A stretch of DNA of 64,000 bases from Nitrospira lenta (GCA_945865525.1 CAMBDY010000005.1:35586-99585); one strand, 5' to 3'. Counted from the stretch's first letter, positions 15,726 to 25,695 are shown. Numbers and translations are program-made. Notes: generated from the sequence alone by a model not told the origin.

Positions 15726-17777
15726 TTACACGAGCAGGGATACAATCAGCAACGCCACAATGTTGATCACCTTGATCATTGGATTAATCGCCGGGCCGGC
15801 CGTATCCTTGTAGGGATCGCCAACCGTGTCGCCCGTGACAGCCGCCTTGTGTGTATCCGTTCCCTTCATGCCCTGCTCTTCAATATACTTCTTGGCATTG
15901 TCCCAAGCCCCGCCGCCACTCGTCATCGAGATGGCCACGAATAGACCGGTGACAATGCTACCGACCAGCATGCCGCCTAAGGCCTGCGGTCCCAGGACCA
16001 CGCCGACCAAAATCGGGGAGATGACCGGAATCAGTCCAGGCACCATCATCTTCTTGATCGCCGCCTGAGTCACGATATCCACACAGGTTCCGTATTCCGG
16101 CTTACCGGTGCCCTCCATAATTCCCTTAATCGTCCGGAACTGCCGACGCACTTCTTCCACCACAAGACCTGCTGCTTCTCCCACGGCCTTCATACAGAGG
16201 GCCCCGAAAATGAAGGGCAGCATGCCCCCCAAAAACAGTCCGACCAGGACCGAAGGATTAGAAAGATCAAAGGTGCTCGCCCCACTCCCTTTGGCTACTT
16301 CACGCGCATATTCAGCGAACAACACCACTGCCGCAAGACCAGCCGATCCGATTGCATAGCCCTTCGTCACAGCTTTGGTCGTATTGCCAACCGCATCCAA
16401 GGGATCGGTGATGTCTCGCACCTCTTTGCCGAGGTGCGCCATCTCGGCAATGCCGCCTGCATTGTCAGTGATTGGACCAAAGGCATCGATCGCCACCACG
16501 ATTCCAGCCATCGACAGCATCGAGACTGCCGCAGTAGCTACGCCGTATAAGCCACCTAACGCCGCACCGCCACACAGCCAATAGCTTGTCAGAATGGCCG
16601 CGCCGATCACCACCACCGGCAAGGCTGTCGCCTCCATCCCCACCGCCAGCCCTGCGATGATATTCGTCGCATGACCCGTTTCACTAGCTTTAGCAATCGC
16701 CTTTACCGGCAGATAGCTCTTTGACGTGTAGTAATCTGTGATAAAAACAAGTGCGAGGGTCACGGCCAAGCCGATCAACGCAGCGAGGTAGTAGCTCATC
16801 CCGCTCACACCGCCCACCCCCTCCATAATTGAGGTTGTCACAGGATAGAACACCACTGCTGCAATGCCACCCGCTACAAACAGCCCCTTGTAGAGCGCCG
16901 TCATGATCCCACCGCCCTTGCTCACCTTCACAAAGAGAATACCAATGATCGTCGCAAAGATCGTGACGCCGCCTAACGCCAGCGGATAGAGAATCGGCGC
17001 GCTGACCCCCTTGAACAGAGTGAAGGCCAAGACCATCGCCGCCACCGTCGTCACCGCATAAGTCTCAAAGAGGTCCGCTGCCATACCAGCGCAGTCGCCG
17101 ACATTGTCGCCCACGTTATCTGCGATGACTGCCGGGTTGCGTGGGTCGTCTTCCGGAATCCCGGCTTCAACTTTCCCGACAAGGTCCGCGCCAACGTCCG
17201 CCGCTTTCGTATAAATACCACCGCCCACTCGGGCAAAGACCGAAATCAAACTGCCGCCGAATCCAAGACTCAGCAGGGCATGGATCGCTTTTTCCTGCCC
17301 TGCAATCTGCGACGCCACCACATAGAACGTTGTAATGGCCAGCAACCCTAAACCGATCAACAAGAGCCCCGTCACTGCACCGCCACGGAACGCCACGGTC
17401 AAGGCCGCATTCATGCCATTATGCGCAGCCTGGGCCGTCCGCACGTTCGCCCGTACCGCAATGACCATGCCCACATAGCCGGCTAGAGACGACGCGCTAG
17501 CCCCGATCAAAAATCCGATCGCGGTCAGTAATCCGAATTTATCGGAAAACGTCCCCGCACCCCACAACAGAGCAAACAATACAGCTGCGACAACGCCGAC
17601 GGTCCGATACTGGCGATTCAGATAGGCGCTCGCGCCTTCTTGAATGGCCTTGGCAATTTCTTGCATCTTCGGATTCCCAGCATCCAGCCTAAAGACCCAC
17701 ATGGCCAAATAGAGGCCATAAGCAATGCCAGTCACCGCCGATACCAACGCAAACATAATGATGGATGAGTCGCTCAC
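15726..17777 (-). CDS. hppA: Membrane-bound proton-translocating pyrophosphatase
   Basis: Couples hydrolysis of PPi to ion transport across the inner membrane; about 16 transmembrane helices over 683 residues. The substrate motif [12 protein letters not shown] and the preceding [18 protein letters not shown] loop are intact. The segment [18 protein letters not shown] has Lys where K+-dependent enzymes carry Ala, so this is expected to be a K+-independent H+ pump. The start is GTG (17777) with a GGAGGA site 8 bases upstream. In an organism with a low-energy metabolism it would recover energy from biosynthetic PPi (inference). Confidence 0.96.
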   Translation of the reverse strand: MSDSSIIMFALVSAVTGIAYGLYLAMWVFRLDAGNPKMQEIAKAIQEGASAYLNRQYRTVGVVAAVLFALLWGAGTFSDKFGLLTAIGFLIGASASSLAGYVGMVIAVRANVRTAQAAHNGMNAALTVAFRGGAVTGLLLIGLGLLAITTFYVVASQIAGQEKAIHALLSLGFGGSLISVFARVGGGIYTKAADVGADLVGKVEAGIPEDDPRNPAVIADNVGDNVGDCAGMAADLFETYAVTTVAAMVLAFTLFKGVSAPILYPLALGGVTIFATIIGILFVKVSKGGGIMTALYKGLFVAGGIAAVVFYPVTTSIMEGVGGVSGMSYYLAALIGLAVTLALVFITDYYTSKSYLPVKAIAKASETGHATNIIAGLAVGMEATALPVVVIGAAILTSYWLCGGAALGGLYGVATAAVSMLSMAGIVVAIDAFGPITDNAGGIAEMAHLGKEVRDITDPLDAVGNTTKAVTKGYAIGSAGLAAVVLFAEYAREVAKGSGASTFDLSNPSVLVGLFLGGMLPFIFGALCMKAVGEAAGLVVEEVRRQFRTIKGIMEGTGKPEYGTCVDIVTQAAIKKMMVPGLIPVISPILVGVVLGPQALGGMLVGSIVTGLFVAISMTSGGGAWDNAKKYIEEQGMKGTDTHKAAVTGDTVGDPYKDTAGPAINPMIKVINIVALLIVSLLV

Positions 17778-18209
17778 AATGGTCTCCTCCTATTAGGGGT
17801 GTTGGGGGACACCCATTTCCCCTGGTCTCCATCCACCACGATGACGTGTTCGATGGGAAACAACGAAGTGGTAGAAAATCGATCAGTGCAGCCAAACTGA
17901 GTGAAAAGTCGCGCCATTCTATACAGACATGAGAAGGGGATCAAGCGCGAAAAATGTAGTGGCTAAATGATCTTCTATGCTTGCTCAATACCCAATAGCC
18001 CTCATCGCTCGGAATGAGGAATATCGCTATCTGCGGGATAGACTTTCTGAAGAACAACCTTTCCGAGGAACGTTTGACGCCTCACCTTGCGTCCAGACTG
18101 ACGCAGATGGGAAACCTTCAACAAGAATATAGATTTTCTCACCAGACTTCTTTCCCTGTCACCTATCCTTGGCTCAACCAAGAGGATCCTACCCCTCTAT
18201 CTCTCTAAA
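17778..18209. other. 432-base intergenic region with a short hairpin
   Basis: It lies between hppA and the dicarboxylate symporter. A 6-bp hairpin (17797-17814, GGGTGT/ACACCC) sits in the hppA leader just upstream of its ribosome site. A 64-codon plus-strand frame (18014-18208) has no ribosome site or recognisable motif. I see no riboswitch, RNA gene or firm promoter here. Confidence 0.35.
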
Positions 18210-19493
18210 TCAACGGCCTCGATCAAGGAGGATTGCAACGAGCATGTCGCTCATGACGTTTAGGCCAGACCGGGCTCGTGCAATGATCCAATCCACGGTC
18301 ATGATGATGGGAATGGCTGCGACAATGATGGGGGCCGGCAGACCCGCAGCGGAAAGGACCAGCGGCAGTACGATCAGCCCTGCTTCAGGAATACCGGCTA
18401 CGCCAGCCCCTGCAATAATCGAGGCGACAACGATCAGTAGCTGATTCGCCATCTGCAAGTCGAAACCAAGCGCTTGGGCAAGAAAGAGCGCGGCCATCGC
18501 TTCGTAGAGAGTAACGCCATCGTTATTAAGGTTCGTACCGATACAGGCGGCAAGGCGCGCCGATTGGGGCGAGACGTGCATGCGGTCGAGGCACCGGAGC
18601 GTGACCGGGACGGTAGCGAGACTGCTGTTGCAGGACATAGCGGTCATAATCGCGTCGGCCCCCTGCCCCAGATAGACCTTGGGCGACTTCTTCCCCACCA
18701 GCCAGGCGACGAGTGGATAGTAGACGAGACCATGGATGGCGAGCCCTGCAAGCATCGCAGCGAGAAAAATCCAGAGAACGAAGAAGACGCCGATGCCAGA
18801 CTTACCGACAACCTGTGCGACAACACCAAAAACAGCGAGCGGCACAGCAAGGATGATCCATCCAAGGATCTGCACCAGCCAGCCATAGACTCGCTCGATC
18901 GCCCGTGCGAAGGCATGGACTGCCCTGCCCTCGTCATCTGCATGACTCCGTAGGCGGCGCAGCGTCATGCCCAGGGCCAGCGCAAGCAAGACGACGCCGA
19001 TGATATTGTTACTGGAAAAGGGTGCCATGATGGTGCGGGGAATATAAGAGGCGAGGTATTCGAGCGGGCTCTGCGCGCCAGCCTGCACCGTCGCGAGCTG
19101 GTCTCCTGATGGCTTCGCACTCGGCGCATAATGCAACAACTCGTCAACGTGGCCGACCCAGGCCAGGCCAGGCTGCCAGGTGTTCATCAGCAGGAGCCCA
19201 ATCATCATGGCAACGGAGACGTTGACGAAGCAGATGATGAGTAGCTTACTCACCTGGCGAAACGGGAGGCTGGCGCGAATGAGCGCATCGAGAATCGCGA
19301 AGAAAATGAGGGGAATGGCGAGAGTCTTGAGCAGGGTGACGACGTACAAGCCGAGCTTACCCAGCTGCTCGTTACGCAGACCGCCCCAATAGGGCTCCTG
19401 CCCAAAAATCGTTCCTAGTAGCGCGCCACAAGCGACGGCGATGAGCACTTGCGTATAAAGCGGGAGAGAAATCCTGCGCGGTATTGTTTGCAT
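18210..19493 (-). CDS. Dicarboxylate/amino acid:cation symporter (SDF/DAACS family)
   Basis: Inner-membrane Na+- or H+-coupled uptake carrier for dicarboxylates or glutamate/aspartate. About eight helices plus two re-entrant loops are expected. The family motifs are SSLATVPVTLRCLD (Ser-rich hairpin) and NLNNDGVTLYEAMAALFLAQ (helix 7 NxxG-like ion site, here with an extra Asn). The long frame begins at 19604, but family similarity begins at MQTIPRR (19493), giving 427 residues, the usual size. Substrate choice cannot be read from the sequence. It is a single gene with no operon partner. Confidence 0.9.
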   Translation of the reverse strand: MQTIPRRISLPLYTQVLIAVACGALLGTIFGQEPYWGGLRNEQLGKLGLYVVTLLKTLAIPLIFFAILDALIRASLPFRQVSKLLIICFVNVSVAMMIGLLLMNTWQPGLAWVGHVDELLHYAPSAKPSGDQLATVQAGAQSPLEYLASYIPRTIMAPFSSNNIIGVVLLALALGMTLRRLRSHADDEGRAVHAFARAIERVYGWLVQILGWIILAVPLAVFGVVAQVVGKSGIGVFFVLWIFLAAMLAGLAIHGLVYYPLVAWLVGKKSPKVYLGQGADAIMTAMSCNSSLATVPVTLRCLDRMHVSPQSARLAACIGTNLNNDGVTLYEAMAALFLAQALGFDLQMANQLLIVVASIIAGAGVAGIPEAGLIVLPLVLSAAGLPAPIIVAAIPIIMTVDWIIARARSGLNVMSDMLVAILLDRGR

Positions 19494-19632
19494 GGTGGTC
19501 TCGTGTGACCGAGGCACAATATCCGTTTCCCCACAGGAAAGCATCTTTGGGCTGTGAAAGGTGAGGAATAAAACGTCGTTCGGCACGACGAAACTAAGCC
19601 GCAACCGTCGTCAGCGGCGTGGCAGCTCCTGT

Positions 19633-19661
19633 TTGCGGATCAAAAAGAGAGTTGCTATAGT
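19633..19661 (+). promoter_or_regulatory. Sigma-70 promoter for the 84-residue hypothetical gene
   Basis: TTGCGG (19633-19638) and TATAGT (19656-19661) have exactly 17 bases between them. A GGTGGAGG ribosome site follows immediately, implying a very short leader. Confidence 0.6.
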
Positions 19662-19681
19662 CCGCGCAGGTGGAGGACCCT

Positions 19682-19936
19682 ATGGGAATGGAACCGAACT
19701 ACATCGTCATTGATGGACAGACGTTCAGCAAGGCGAAGCTGCCACTGGACAACCACATCTATAAAAACTGTGTGATCGACGACTGTGACATCTATTTCAG
19801 CGGGGGGCAGTACGAGCTACTCGATACCCACATCACCAATTCCCGCCTCATCCTCAACCACCCAGCCAAAAACATGTACAACGCCGTACAGATTTTTAAG
19901 ATGAAGTCGCCCGGGTCACAAATTATTTTCGAGTGA
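19682..19936 (+). CDS. Small hypothetical protein, 84 residues
   Basis: No family recognised. It looks like a short beta-helix or pentapeptide-like fragment (DNHIYKNCVIDDCDIYFSGG and LLDTHITNSRLILNHPAKN), with alternating hydrophobic residues. No signal peptide or membrane segment. A GGAGG site 6 bases upstream favours ATG 19682 over the GTG at 19670. It has a good promoter of its own and is convergent with the cytochrome operon. Confidence 0.65.
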   Translation: MGMEPNYIVIDGQTFSKAKLPLDNHIYKNCVIDDCDIYFSGGQYELLDTHITNSRLILNHPAKNMYNAVQIFKMKSPGSQIIFE

Positions 19937-19966
19937 TCGGATGGCCGTTTACTCCTAGCCACTCGT

Positions 19967-21202
19967 CTATTTCACTGAAATATTCTCTGCGAACTTAACG
20001 ATCTCGATCGACTGGAAGACTGGGTCTTGCGAGCCTTTGGAGGACTCCGCTTCGACTCGCTGCAGAAAGGAGGGGGATCCTGTGATCGGCGCGTAGCTGA
20101 GAACGACTTCGACGTCGAAGGTCTTGGTGTCTTTCGGCGTCGGAAACGTGAAGGTCTCGAGACGAAGCTCTTCTGGCTTCAAGACCGTATCTTCAAGAAC
20201 TTTAACCGCCTCGAAGTCGAAGCTGGTCTTCTGCCCCTTAGCATCTTGATAAACCCGTCCATAGACCCGCTTGTCGGTAAAAACGGTCTTCAGGTTTTTG
20301 CCTTTAATATCCAGATCCAGCGCCACGCTCGCCCAAGCCGGATGGGTGGTCGGCAAGCTGTGTGGCACGAGACTCTGCACCTTTACTGTCACGATGGTCT
20401 TGTCACCTTCGATCTTAGTCTGCACGGCCAGCTTGGCCGCTTCTTGGCGGAGCTTACCGATCCGTCCGGGGAAGGTATGGTTCGCAGTTTTCCGCTTCTT
20501 CTCCCCGTTGGCCGACTCCCCGACCTGCGCGGGCATATGGCAGCTCTGGCATTCCTTGCCCGATTTTACCGTCTTACTCTGATCCCAGTTGCCCAACAGG
20601 TCGTTGCTCTTGCCTAAATTGGCAGCCGATGGAACAGACTGATGGCAGTTGAGGCAGAGATCGGATTTCTGAAACAGCGCCAGCTCCATCGACTGGTGCG
20701 CCAAGTTTGGTACGAAATCCTTATAGGGACCGTAGAGTATCTTGCTTCCGAGATCATACTTAGGCTCTGGCGGCTGCTTGGTCCGATCGACCTGTTTGAT
20801 CAAGTGGCATTGCACGCAGCCTACCCCATCCAGCGAGGGATCGCCGGCCTTGGTCTGATCAATGAAAAGCTGAACCTGTTCGGGAAATTCGCGTACATGC
20901 GGCGCATGGCAGCGGAAGCAGAGCGCCTTATCTTTTCCTGCCGGGGACGCCAAGAATGCATCGAGCGAGGCGCGGAAAGCCGGGGAATGAATAGACTTTG
21001 ACAACGGCGAGGTTTCCCATTCTTCAAACACACGCTCATGGCAGCGCTTGCACTTACTGGAGCTGGGAAACGCCTTTTCACGGGTTGGCTTGGCAACCTC
21101 TTGCGCATAGAGGACATAATTGAGCCACTGCGAAAGGCACAACACCGCCAGGATCACTGCGCCGATTCGAAGTTTTACCCCCATCGAACTTTGTCCTACC
21201 AT
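19967..21202 (-). CDS. Exported five-haem cytochrome c (distal)
   Basis: Periplasmic multihaem electron carrier of the cytochrome c554-like group. The N-terminal signal or anchor is hydrophobic (about residues 8-30). Five haem-c motifs are seen: CKRCH, CFRCH, CVQCH, CLNCH, CQSCH. A haem-free, probably beta-sandwich C-terminal region of about 180 residues follows. It starts 22 bases after the closely similar five-haem gene at 21225-22532, so this is a tandem duplication within an operon. The start is 21202, or the internal ATG 21184; ribosome sites support both weakly. It is the last gene of the long minus-strand train. Confidence 0.85.
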   Translation of the reverse strand: MVGQSSMGVKLRIGAVILAVLCLSQWLNYVLYAQEVAKPTREKAFPSSSKCKRCHERVFEEWETSPLSKSIHSPAFRASLDAFLASPAGKDKALCFRCHAPHVREFPEQVQLFIDQTKAGDPSLDGVGCVQCHLIKQVDRTKQPPEPKYDLGSKILYGPYKDFVPNLAHQSMELALFQKSDLCLNCHQSVPSAANLGKSNDLLGNWDQSKTVKSGKECQSCHMPAQVGESANGEKKRKTANHTFPGRIGKLRQEAAKLAVQTKIEGDKTIVTVKVQSLVPHSLPTTHPAWASVALDLDIKGKNLKTVFTDKRVYGRVYQDAKGQKTSFDFEAVKVLEDTVLKPEELRLETFTFPTPKDTKTFDVEVVLSYAPITGSPSFLQRVEAESSKGSQDPVFQSIEIVKFAENISVK

Positions 21203-21224
21203 GCGACCCTTCTACGTCAACGCC

Positions 21225-22532
21225 TCAAAGTGTTTTGGCTCGGTACGTCAGTAACCGTGGTTGCGTATATTCATCAAAAATCTTCTGCGCGCCCTCTCGC
21301 TCTTTGTCGGTTGCCAAGGTTGCGAGATACTTCTTCTTAAGCGCGGGATCCGGCGTCGGGATCAACGCATAGTTCAAGACCGCTTCAATCAAGGTGGCCG
21401 TCGTACCAGCCGGGAGCGCCAGAGAAAATGGTACTTTTCGCGTATGGCCTCCCTTGATGAAGGGGTCGGGAATGGGACCGCGGAGAATCTTGTCGTAGGG
21501 TAACCCGAACTGCTTGGTCTCTTCCTTCAGCACCTTGCCCTGTGCATCCTTGGCGGTCAGAACAAGATAGAACTGCTTGAGCACCGGATCACCGTCTGGA
21601 AAACTGTGCGGGAGGCTGCCTATTTTCACCAGCGCCATCCCCTCCACCGCAGAGGCAGACTTAATGGTCTCGAGGTCCACGCGGGGCATCCATTCAGCCT
21701 GGAGATTGCGATTCTTGATGAGGGTACCGGGAATCACTACGCCGTGGAACCCATGGCGGCCGATTGCACGAGTCATGGATCCGTGCCGCGAGGTCGAACT
21801 GCCGGTGGACGGCTCCATATGACAGTCCTGGCAGACCGTCCCCTGCAAGATCTCTCCGGCCAGATCCCTCTGCGTCACATCCTTCACCTTATCGAAGTGA
21901 CAGGAGGCGCAATAGTTCGCGCCACGATACAGATCGGACTGCATCGCAGGATGAACGAGGTTTTCCTCCGGGTCCGCATAGGGGCCATACATCATCTTAC
22001 CCGGCTCAATCTTGAACGACGGAGGAGAGTTCTTGGTCTCCACCACCTGGTTGATCAAGTGGCAGGAGGCGCATCCGATACCCTCTACTTGCGGCTTCCC
22101 GGCCAGCACCTGAGCCACAATCTTCTCGGTGTGTTGCGGAAAAATGGTGGTCGAGGGCACATGACAGGAAAGACAGCGGCGGCGCTCGTCGGTAGTCGGA
22201 CTGGTCTGAAGCCATACGCCCAACACCGTGCGAAAGACTGGCGACTCCAGCGAACTGCCATGCAAAAGGGCCGAATCAACCCGGCCAAATACCTTGAGAG
22301 CTGGCGTCTGCTCGCCCGCACCCTTCCACTCTTCATAATGCCGGTCGTGGCATTGTTTGCAGTCTTCCGAGCGGATAAAGATCCTTTCGATTTCCTCCAC
22401 CCAATCCGCTGGCGCCTTGAGGTCTGACTTCTGGGCAACGGCAGAACCCTGAGACAGGCCAATGACTCCAGCAAGGGACAGAAGGGCCAGCCCTAAGACT
22501 ATTCGCTGTGCAAAGCCGCTGCGTCGTACCAT
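21225..22532 (-). CDS. Exported five-haem cytochrome c (proximal)
   Basis: Paralogue of 19967-21202. It has a signal peptide with an Arg-rich n-region and Leu/Gly core, then CKQCH, CLSCH, CASCH, CASCH, CQDCH, then a beta-rich tail. The long frame from 22577 overlaps the PDZ gene. A GGGAG site 5 bases before ATG 22532 marks the real start, 2 bases after the PDZ stop, so translation is coupled. It has 435 residues. Shared segments with its neighbour, such as QTPALKVF/ETSPLSKS before haem 2, support recent common ancestry. A role in periplasmic electron transfer is inferred. Confidence 0.86.
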   Translation of the reverse strand: MVRRSGFAQRIVLGLALLSLAGVIGLSQGSAVAQKSDLKAPADWVEEIERIFIRSEDCKQCHDRHYEEWKGAGEQTPALKVFGRVDSALLHGSSLESPVFRTVLGVWLQTSPTTDERRRCLSCHVPSTTIFPQHTEKIVAQVLAGKPQVEGIGCASCHLINQVVETKNSPPSFKIEPGKMMYGPYADPEENLVHPAMQSDLYRGANYCASCHFDKVKDVTQRDLAGEILQGTVCQDCHMEPSTGSSTSRHGSMTRAIGRHGFHGVVIPGTLIKNRNLQAEWMPRVDLETIKSASAVEGMALVKIGSLPHSFPDGDPVLKQFYLVLTAKDAQGKVLKEETKQFGLPYDKILRGPIPDPFIKGGHTRKVPFSLALPAGTTATLIEAVLNYALIPTPDPALKKKYLATLATDKEREGAQKIFDEYTQPRLLTYRAKTL

Positions 22533-22534
22533 GC

Positions 22535-23008
22535 TTACTCCCGTCTGCATCCGACGAAATGAAAATTTACACCCCACCCGACCGGGTCGCCGGAATCAGC
22601 CGGCTCATAGGTGCCAACTGTGAAGTTACATTCTTTCATCCGGTGTTTGATCGCTTTCCCAAAGTCGAGCATGTTTTTGATCTCAATCTTGTCGATTTCC
22701 TTAATGACGGATCTGACCTTGATCCCGGCATAGTCGGCGCGCGAGTTTCCGATCACTTCAAAGACAGCGACGCCCTGCGCCCGCTCTAGCTTCAATTCTC
22801 GTTTAGTCTCCTCGTCCACATCTCCGACGATCACGCCAAAATCTTCCCCCAACTTCGCGGCTTCTTCGACAGTCATGAGCGCCGGTTCAACGGCGAACGC
22901 AAGCCCACTCAACAGGCCCACGCTGAGTCCAAGAGACACAAGAAAAGCCCTTCCACTCGGAAGGGTTTTTGCACGAGGGCTTACTGAGCCAACACAAACA
23001 TCCTCCAA
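22535..23008 (-). CDS. Exported PDZ-domain protein
   Basis: A protein of 157 residues: an N-terminal signal segment (Arg/Lys, then a hydrophobic stretch to AFAVEP), followed by a single PDZ-like domain (GVAVFEVIGNSRADYAGIKV, then IKEIDKIEIKN). PDZ domains bind C-termini or tether partners. No protease domain is attached. The start is a TTG at 23008 with a GAAAGG site 8 bases upstream; an internal GTG at 22939 is possible but would remove the basic n-region. It sits directly before the two five-haem cytochromes and may help assemble or anchor them (inference). Confidence 0.72.
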   Translation of the reverse strand: MEDVCVGSVSPRAKTLPSGRAFLVSLGLSVGLLSGLAFAVEPALMTVEEAAKLGEDFGVIVGDVDEETKRELKLERAQGVAVFEVIGNSRADYAGIKVRSVIKEIDKIEIKNMLDFGKAIKHRMKECNFTVGTYEPADSGDPVGWGVNFHFVGCRRE

Positions 23009-23208
23009 CGTGCGAGCCTTTCTATATCACTCGAACTGTCATTCCACCCAAGAAGCTTAGCAAACTTTGGAGACACCATCCCGCAGGATACTCAAACAGC
23101 GCTTGAGCAAGGCCGCGGGTGAATCGAACCCAGTAGTGTACCCTCAGGGGCACGTTGACGATTTCGATGAGCAGAGAGCGAAGCTGACAGACGGTGTCCG
23201 TATCCTGT

Positions 23209-24033
23209 CTAGAGCTTCGCGACCAGGTCAATGGCCAACTGAAACCACGGGGCCACAGCTTTTTGCCCGTTTCGTTCTTTGCTCTCGCCGTTCCACACGG
23301 CAAAAGACACGGTTTGCACTCGGCCTGGAATCAACTTGGCTTCATTCTCTTGCTCTTCGCTCACCAGGGGTCGGCGCATGACGACATGCCAGACTCCGTC
23401 TTTCCACACAGCCTTGCCCTGAACACGCCCCTGCTTTTCTTTGGTCGTCAAGGTGCTGAAGCCCCCACCGATAAGGTCTTCGACTGACGAGACTCGGCGC
23501 GGAATAACTTCAAACGTCCGCACGCCTTCACGAGATTTCTCGGAGGCTCGGGCAGCCCGGCGATCGATATCGCTCTGCCAGTCAGCTTTCCAATGCCAAA
23601 TATTAATGTAGTGGTCGAGTTGGCCCATGCAGAAAAATGCGGGAGCATCGCCGAGCGGCAACCCAATTGCCACACCATCGCGAAAGGTCCCTGGCGTCAA
23701 ACGGTCATTCTTCGTATTGTCCTGCCATTCCAGCAGAAATGCGATCTCGATGCCGTTATGGAGTGACCGCACTGTCAACGCCTGCGCCGTCGGGGCAGAC
23801 CAGACAGGTCTGGTAATGACCTGACCGCTCAAGGGAAGGGTCATCGGCGCCACGGCGGCCCAGGCGGCATCCTCCGGCCCGGCAGGCAGTTCTCCTTCAA
23901 CGAGCCGCGCGCGAATGATTATCCCCTCGGAACTAACGAGAGGCACGCCGAAACCGACGAAAATTCCAGCCACGACCAGGATGAATAGGAGCAACAGTAC
24001 TGGGCGAGAATCCATCTTCGTCGTACGCACCAT
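23209..24033 (-). CDS. NxrC-like haem-b protein (EB_dh family), short form
   Basis: Exported gamma-type subunit of the type II DMSO-reductase family (ethylbenzene dehydrogenase gamma, NxrC group), expected to bind one haem b in the periplasm. A signal or anchor segment lies at about 10-30. The predicted axial ligands are both present by alignment with the family: Met136 (in CMGQ) and Lys258 (in NGQKAV). At 274 residues it is shorter than the homologue at 29796-30749 (317), lacking an inserted loop in the middle. The ATG at 24033 has a GAGGA site 6 bases upstream. A paralogue of NxrC is the best name; partner subunits are not nearby. Confidence 0.82.
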   Translation of the reverse strand: MVRTTKMDSRPVLLLLFILVVAGIFVGFGVPLVSSEGIIIRARLVEGELPAGPEDAAWAAVAPMTLPLSGQVITRPVWSAPTAQALTVRSLHNGIEIAFLLEWQDNTKNDRLTPGTFRDGVAIGLPLGDAPAFFCMGQLDHYINIWHWKADWQSDIDRRAARASEKSREGVRTFEVIPRRVSSVEDLIGGGFSTLTTKEKQGRVQGKAVWKDGVWHVVMRRPLVSEEQENEAKLIPGRVQTVSFAVWNGESKERNGQKAVAPWFQLAIDLVAKL

Positions 24034-24124
24034 GCAAAGTCCTCGAGTGATCGCACGAGTACATCGTGGCAGACTTAGAATAACACAAATCTCGGACGAG
24101 ATTTATTCGACTACATGCGGATGG

Positions 24125-25378
24125 CTACCAGAGTTTCACGCGACGAATTTTGTTTTCGGCACGCTCGCAGATATAGAGATAGCCCTGAGAATCCAACGAG
24201 AGCCCGACGGGCGAGTTCACGACAGCCTCGATACCGAGCAGTCCGTCGCCATGCTTCAGAGTTCCGGACGATTCCTTCGCCACGAACCGCGCCGCGCCGC
24301 ACCCCCCCATATTCTTGTCTTCGTACCCGCTGTCCCCGTTGCCCGCGACCGTCGTGATCACACCGGTGGCGGCGTCCACTTTGCGCACGCGATGGTTCAT
24401 CGTGTCGGAGATGTAGAGATTGTCCTGCTGATCAATCACCACGGCTTCTGGCGCATGGAGCATGGCCCTGATCGCCGGCTTGTCGTCACCATCATATCCA
24501 TACCGGCAAACGCCTGCCACAGTCGAAATGATACCGGTCGTATGGTCGATGCTGCGAACACGGTTGCTCCCCTTGTCGACGAAAATAATATCACCCTTCC
24601 CGTTGACTGTGAGCCCGACGACATCGTAGATACGAGCCTCCAACGCGGGTTTGCCATCGTCAAGGTACATGGACATATCCAAGCCATCCGAACAGACCGG
24701 CATAAGCCAGCCATGGTCGTCGCTGAAGTCGATACCGATGGCGTCACCCGAGAGCACAACCAGATTCCGCGCTACGAGGGGCTGCTCACGGGCTTCATCT
24801 TCGGCGCTCCAGGCCCCGGCCACCGTCGTAACCATGCCGGTCGTGGGATCATAGCGGCGAATCCGGTGCGCCTGAGTATCGGCAATGTACATGACGTCGT
24901 TGGGATCAAAGGCAATGGCGGCCGGCCAGGTAAGATTGGTCTCCAACGCCAGACCATCGCCATTGAAGCCATGCTGGCCGGTGCCGATGACCGTGGTGAT
25001 GATGCCGGTCTCATGATCGACTTTCCGGATACGATTACTACCGGAATCGCAGATATAGAGGTCGTTGTGGGAATCAAACGCCACATCAAGCGGCAAATAG
25101 AGTCCCGCCTCCCCGCAGAGGCCTTCGTCCCCGCTGTAGCAGGTTTCACCGATACCGGAAAAATTATGGAGAGTGGCCTCCTTGAGGCTCACCCGTCTGA
25201 TGCGATCGGACCCGGATTCGGCAAAGTAGAACCAAGTCTCGTCCTTATCCAACGCGGCGTGATGGGGCAAGGGAGTCCCAGCCTTGACCGCCCGTTTTCC
25301 ATCGCCGGTGCTCCGAGCCTTGCCATTGCCTGCGAAGGTTTCAATATAGCCGACTGCAAGCTGGAGTTCGGTTTCCAT
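24125..25378 (-). CDS. NHL-repeat beta-propeller protein
   Basis: A protein of 417 residues made of about six NHL repeats (recurring patterns such as LYICDSGSNRIRKVD, MYIADTQAHRIRRYD, LYISDTMNHRVRKVD, LYICERAENKIRRV). It is a propeller likely to bind a protein, RNA or small ligand. No signal peptide or membrane segment is visible, so it is probably cytoplasmic despite its exported neighbours. Several Cys residues lie in loops (CYSGDEGLCGE, GGCGAARF). It starts 26 bases after tatA stops. A long open frame on the opposite strand (23915-25408) is a shadow, since the repeats are only in this frame. Confidence 0.85.
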   Translation of the reverse strand: METELQLAVGYIETFAGNGKARSTGDGKRAVKAGTPLPHHAALDKDETWFYFAESGSDRIRRVSLKEATLHNFSGIGETCYSGDEGLCGEAGLYLPLDVAFDSHNDLYICDSGSNRIRKVDHETGIITTVIGTGQHGFNGDGLALETNLTWPAAIAFDPNDVMYIADTQAHRIRRYDPTTGMVTTVAGAWSAEDEAREQPLVARNLVVLSGDAIGIDFSDDHGWLMPVCSDGLDMSMYLDDGKPALEARIYDVVGLTVNGKGDIIFVDKGSNRVRSIDHTTGIISTVAGVCRYGYDGDDKPAIRAMLHAPEAVVIDQQDNLYISDTMNHRVRKVDAATGVITTVAGNGDSGYEDKNMGGCGAARFVAKESSGTLKHGDGLLGIEAVVNSPVGLSLDSQGYLYICERAENKIRRVKLW

Positions 25379-25404
25379 AGATCTATCGCCTTAATCCCGG
25401 CTGA

Positions 25405-25695
25405 TTAGCCGCGTAAAACTGATTGAACGGTCTCGACTGGCTGCGCCACTGTCGCGGTAGCGTGCATGGTCGATTCGGCAATCGCTGGTTGCGGCGCCGT
25501 GGCGGTCTGCTGCTGAGACGCTTGAGCGGCCTGGGCTTCCGCTTCAATCAGATCCGCCTCATGGACGGACTTCTTGAAGCCCTTGATCGCCTTGCCAATC
25601 CCCTCGCCCAACTGCGGCAACTTGCCCGCACCGAAAATGATCAGGACAATGAAAAGGATCAGGATCAACTCCATAAAACCAAAACTCCCAAACAT
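25405..25695 (-). CDS. tatA: Sec-independent translocase component TatA/TatE
   Basis: Forms the pore-like part of the twin-arginine translocase, which exports folded cofactor-loaded proteins. 96 residues: one transmembrane helix ([13 protein letters not shown]), the hinge [14 protein letters not shown] and an amphipathic helix ([10 protein letters not shown]). A Gln/Thr/Ala-rich tail follows. No tatB or tatC is next to it, so it is a satellite or second copy embedded in a redox operon. It starts 28 bases after the TPR gene stops. A dedicated role in exporting an oxidoreductase of this cluster is an inference. Confidence 0.9.
   Translation of the reverse strand: MFGSFGFMELILILFIVLIIFGAGKLPQLGEGIGKAIKGFKKSVHEADLIEAEAQAAQASQQQTATAPQPAIAESTMHATATVAQPVETVQSVLRG

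Noticed and set aside
18014..18208. 64-codon frame in the gap upstream of hppA
   Set aside because: No ribosome site, no promoter and no motif; composition looks non-coding.
23105..23145. tRNA T-loop-like sequence (GGGTTCGATTCACCC) on the minus strand
   Set aside because: The 5-bp T stem does not pair properly and no acceptor, D or anticodon arm can be placed around it.
23915..25408. 497-codon open frame on the plus strand
   Set aside because: It lies opposite the NHL-repeat gene, whose repeats are clear on the minus strand; the plus frame has no recognisable motif.
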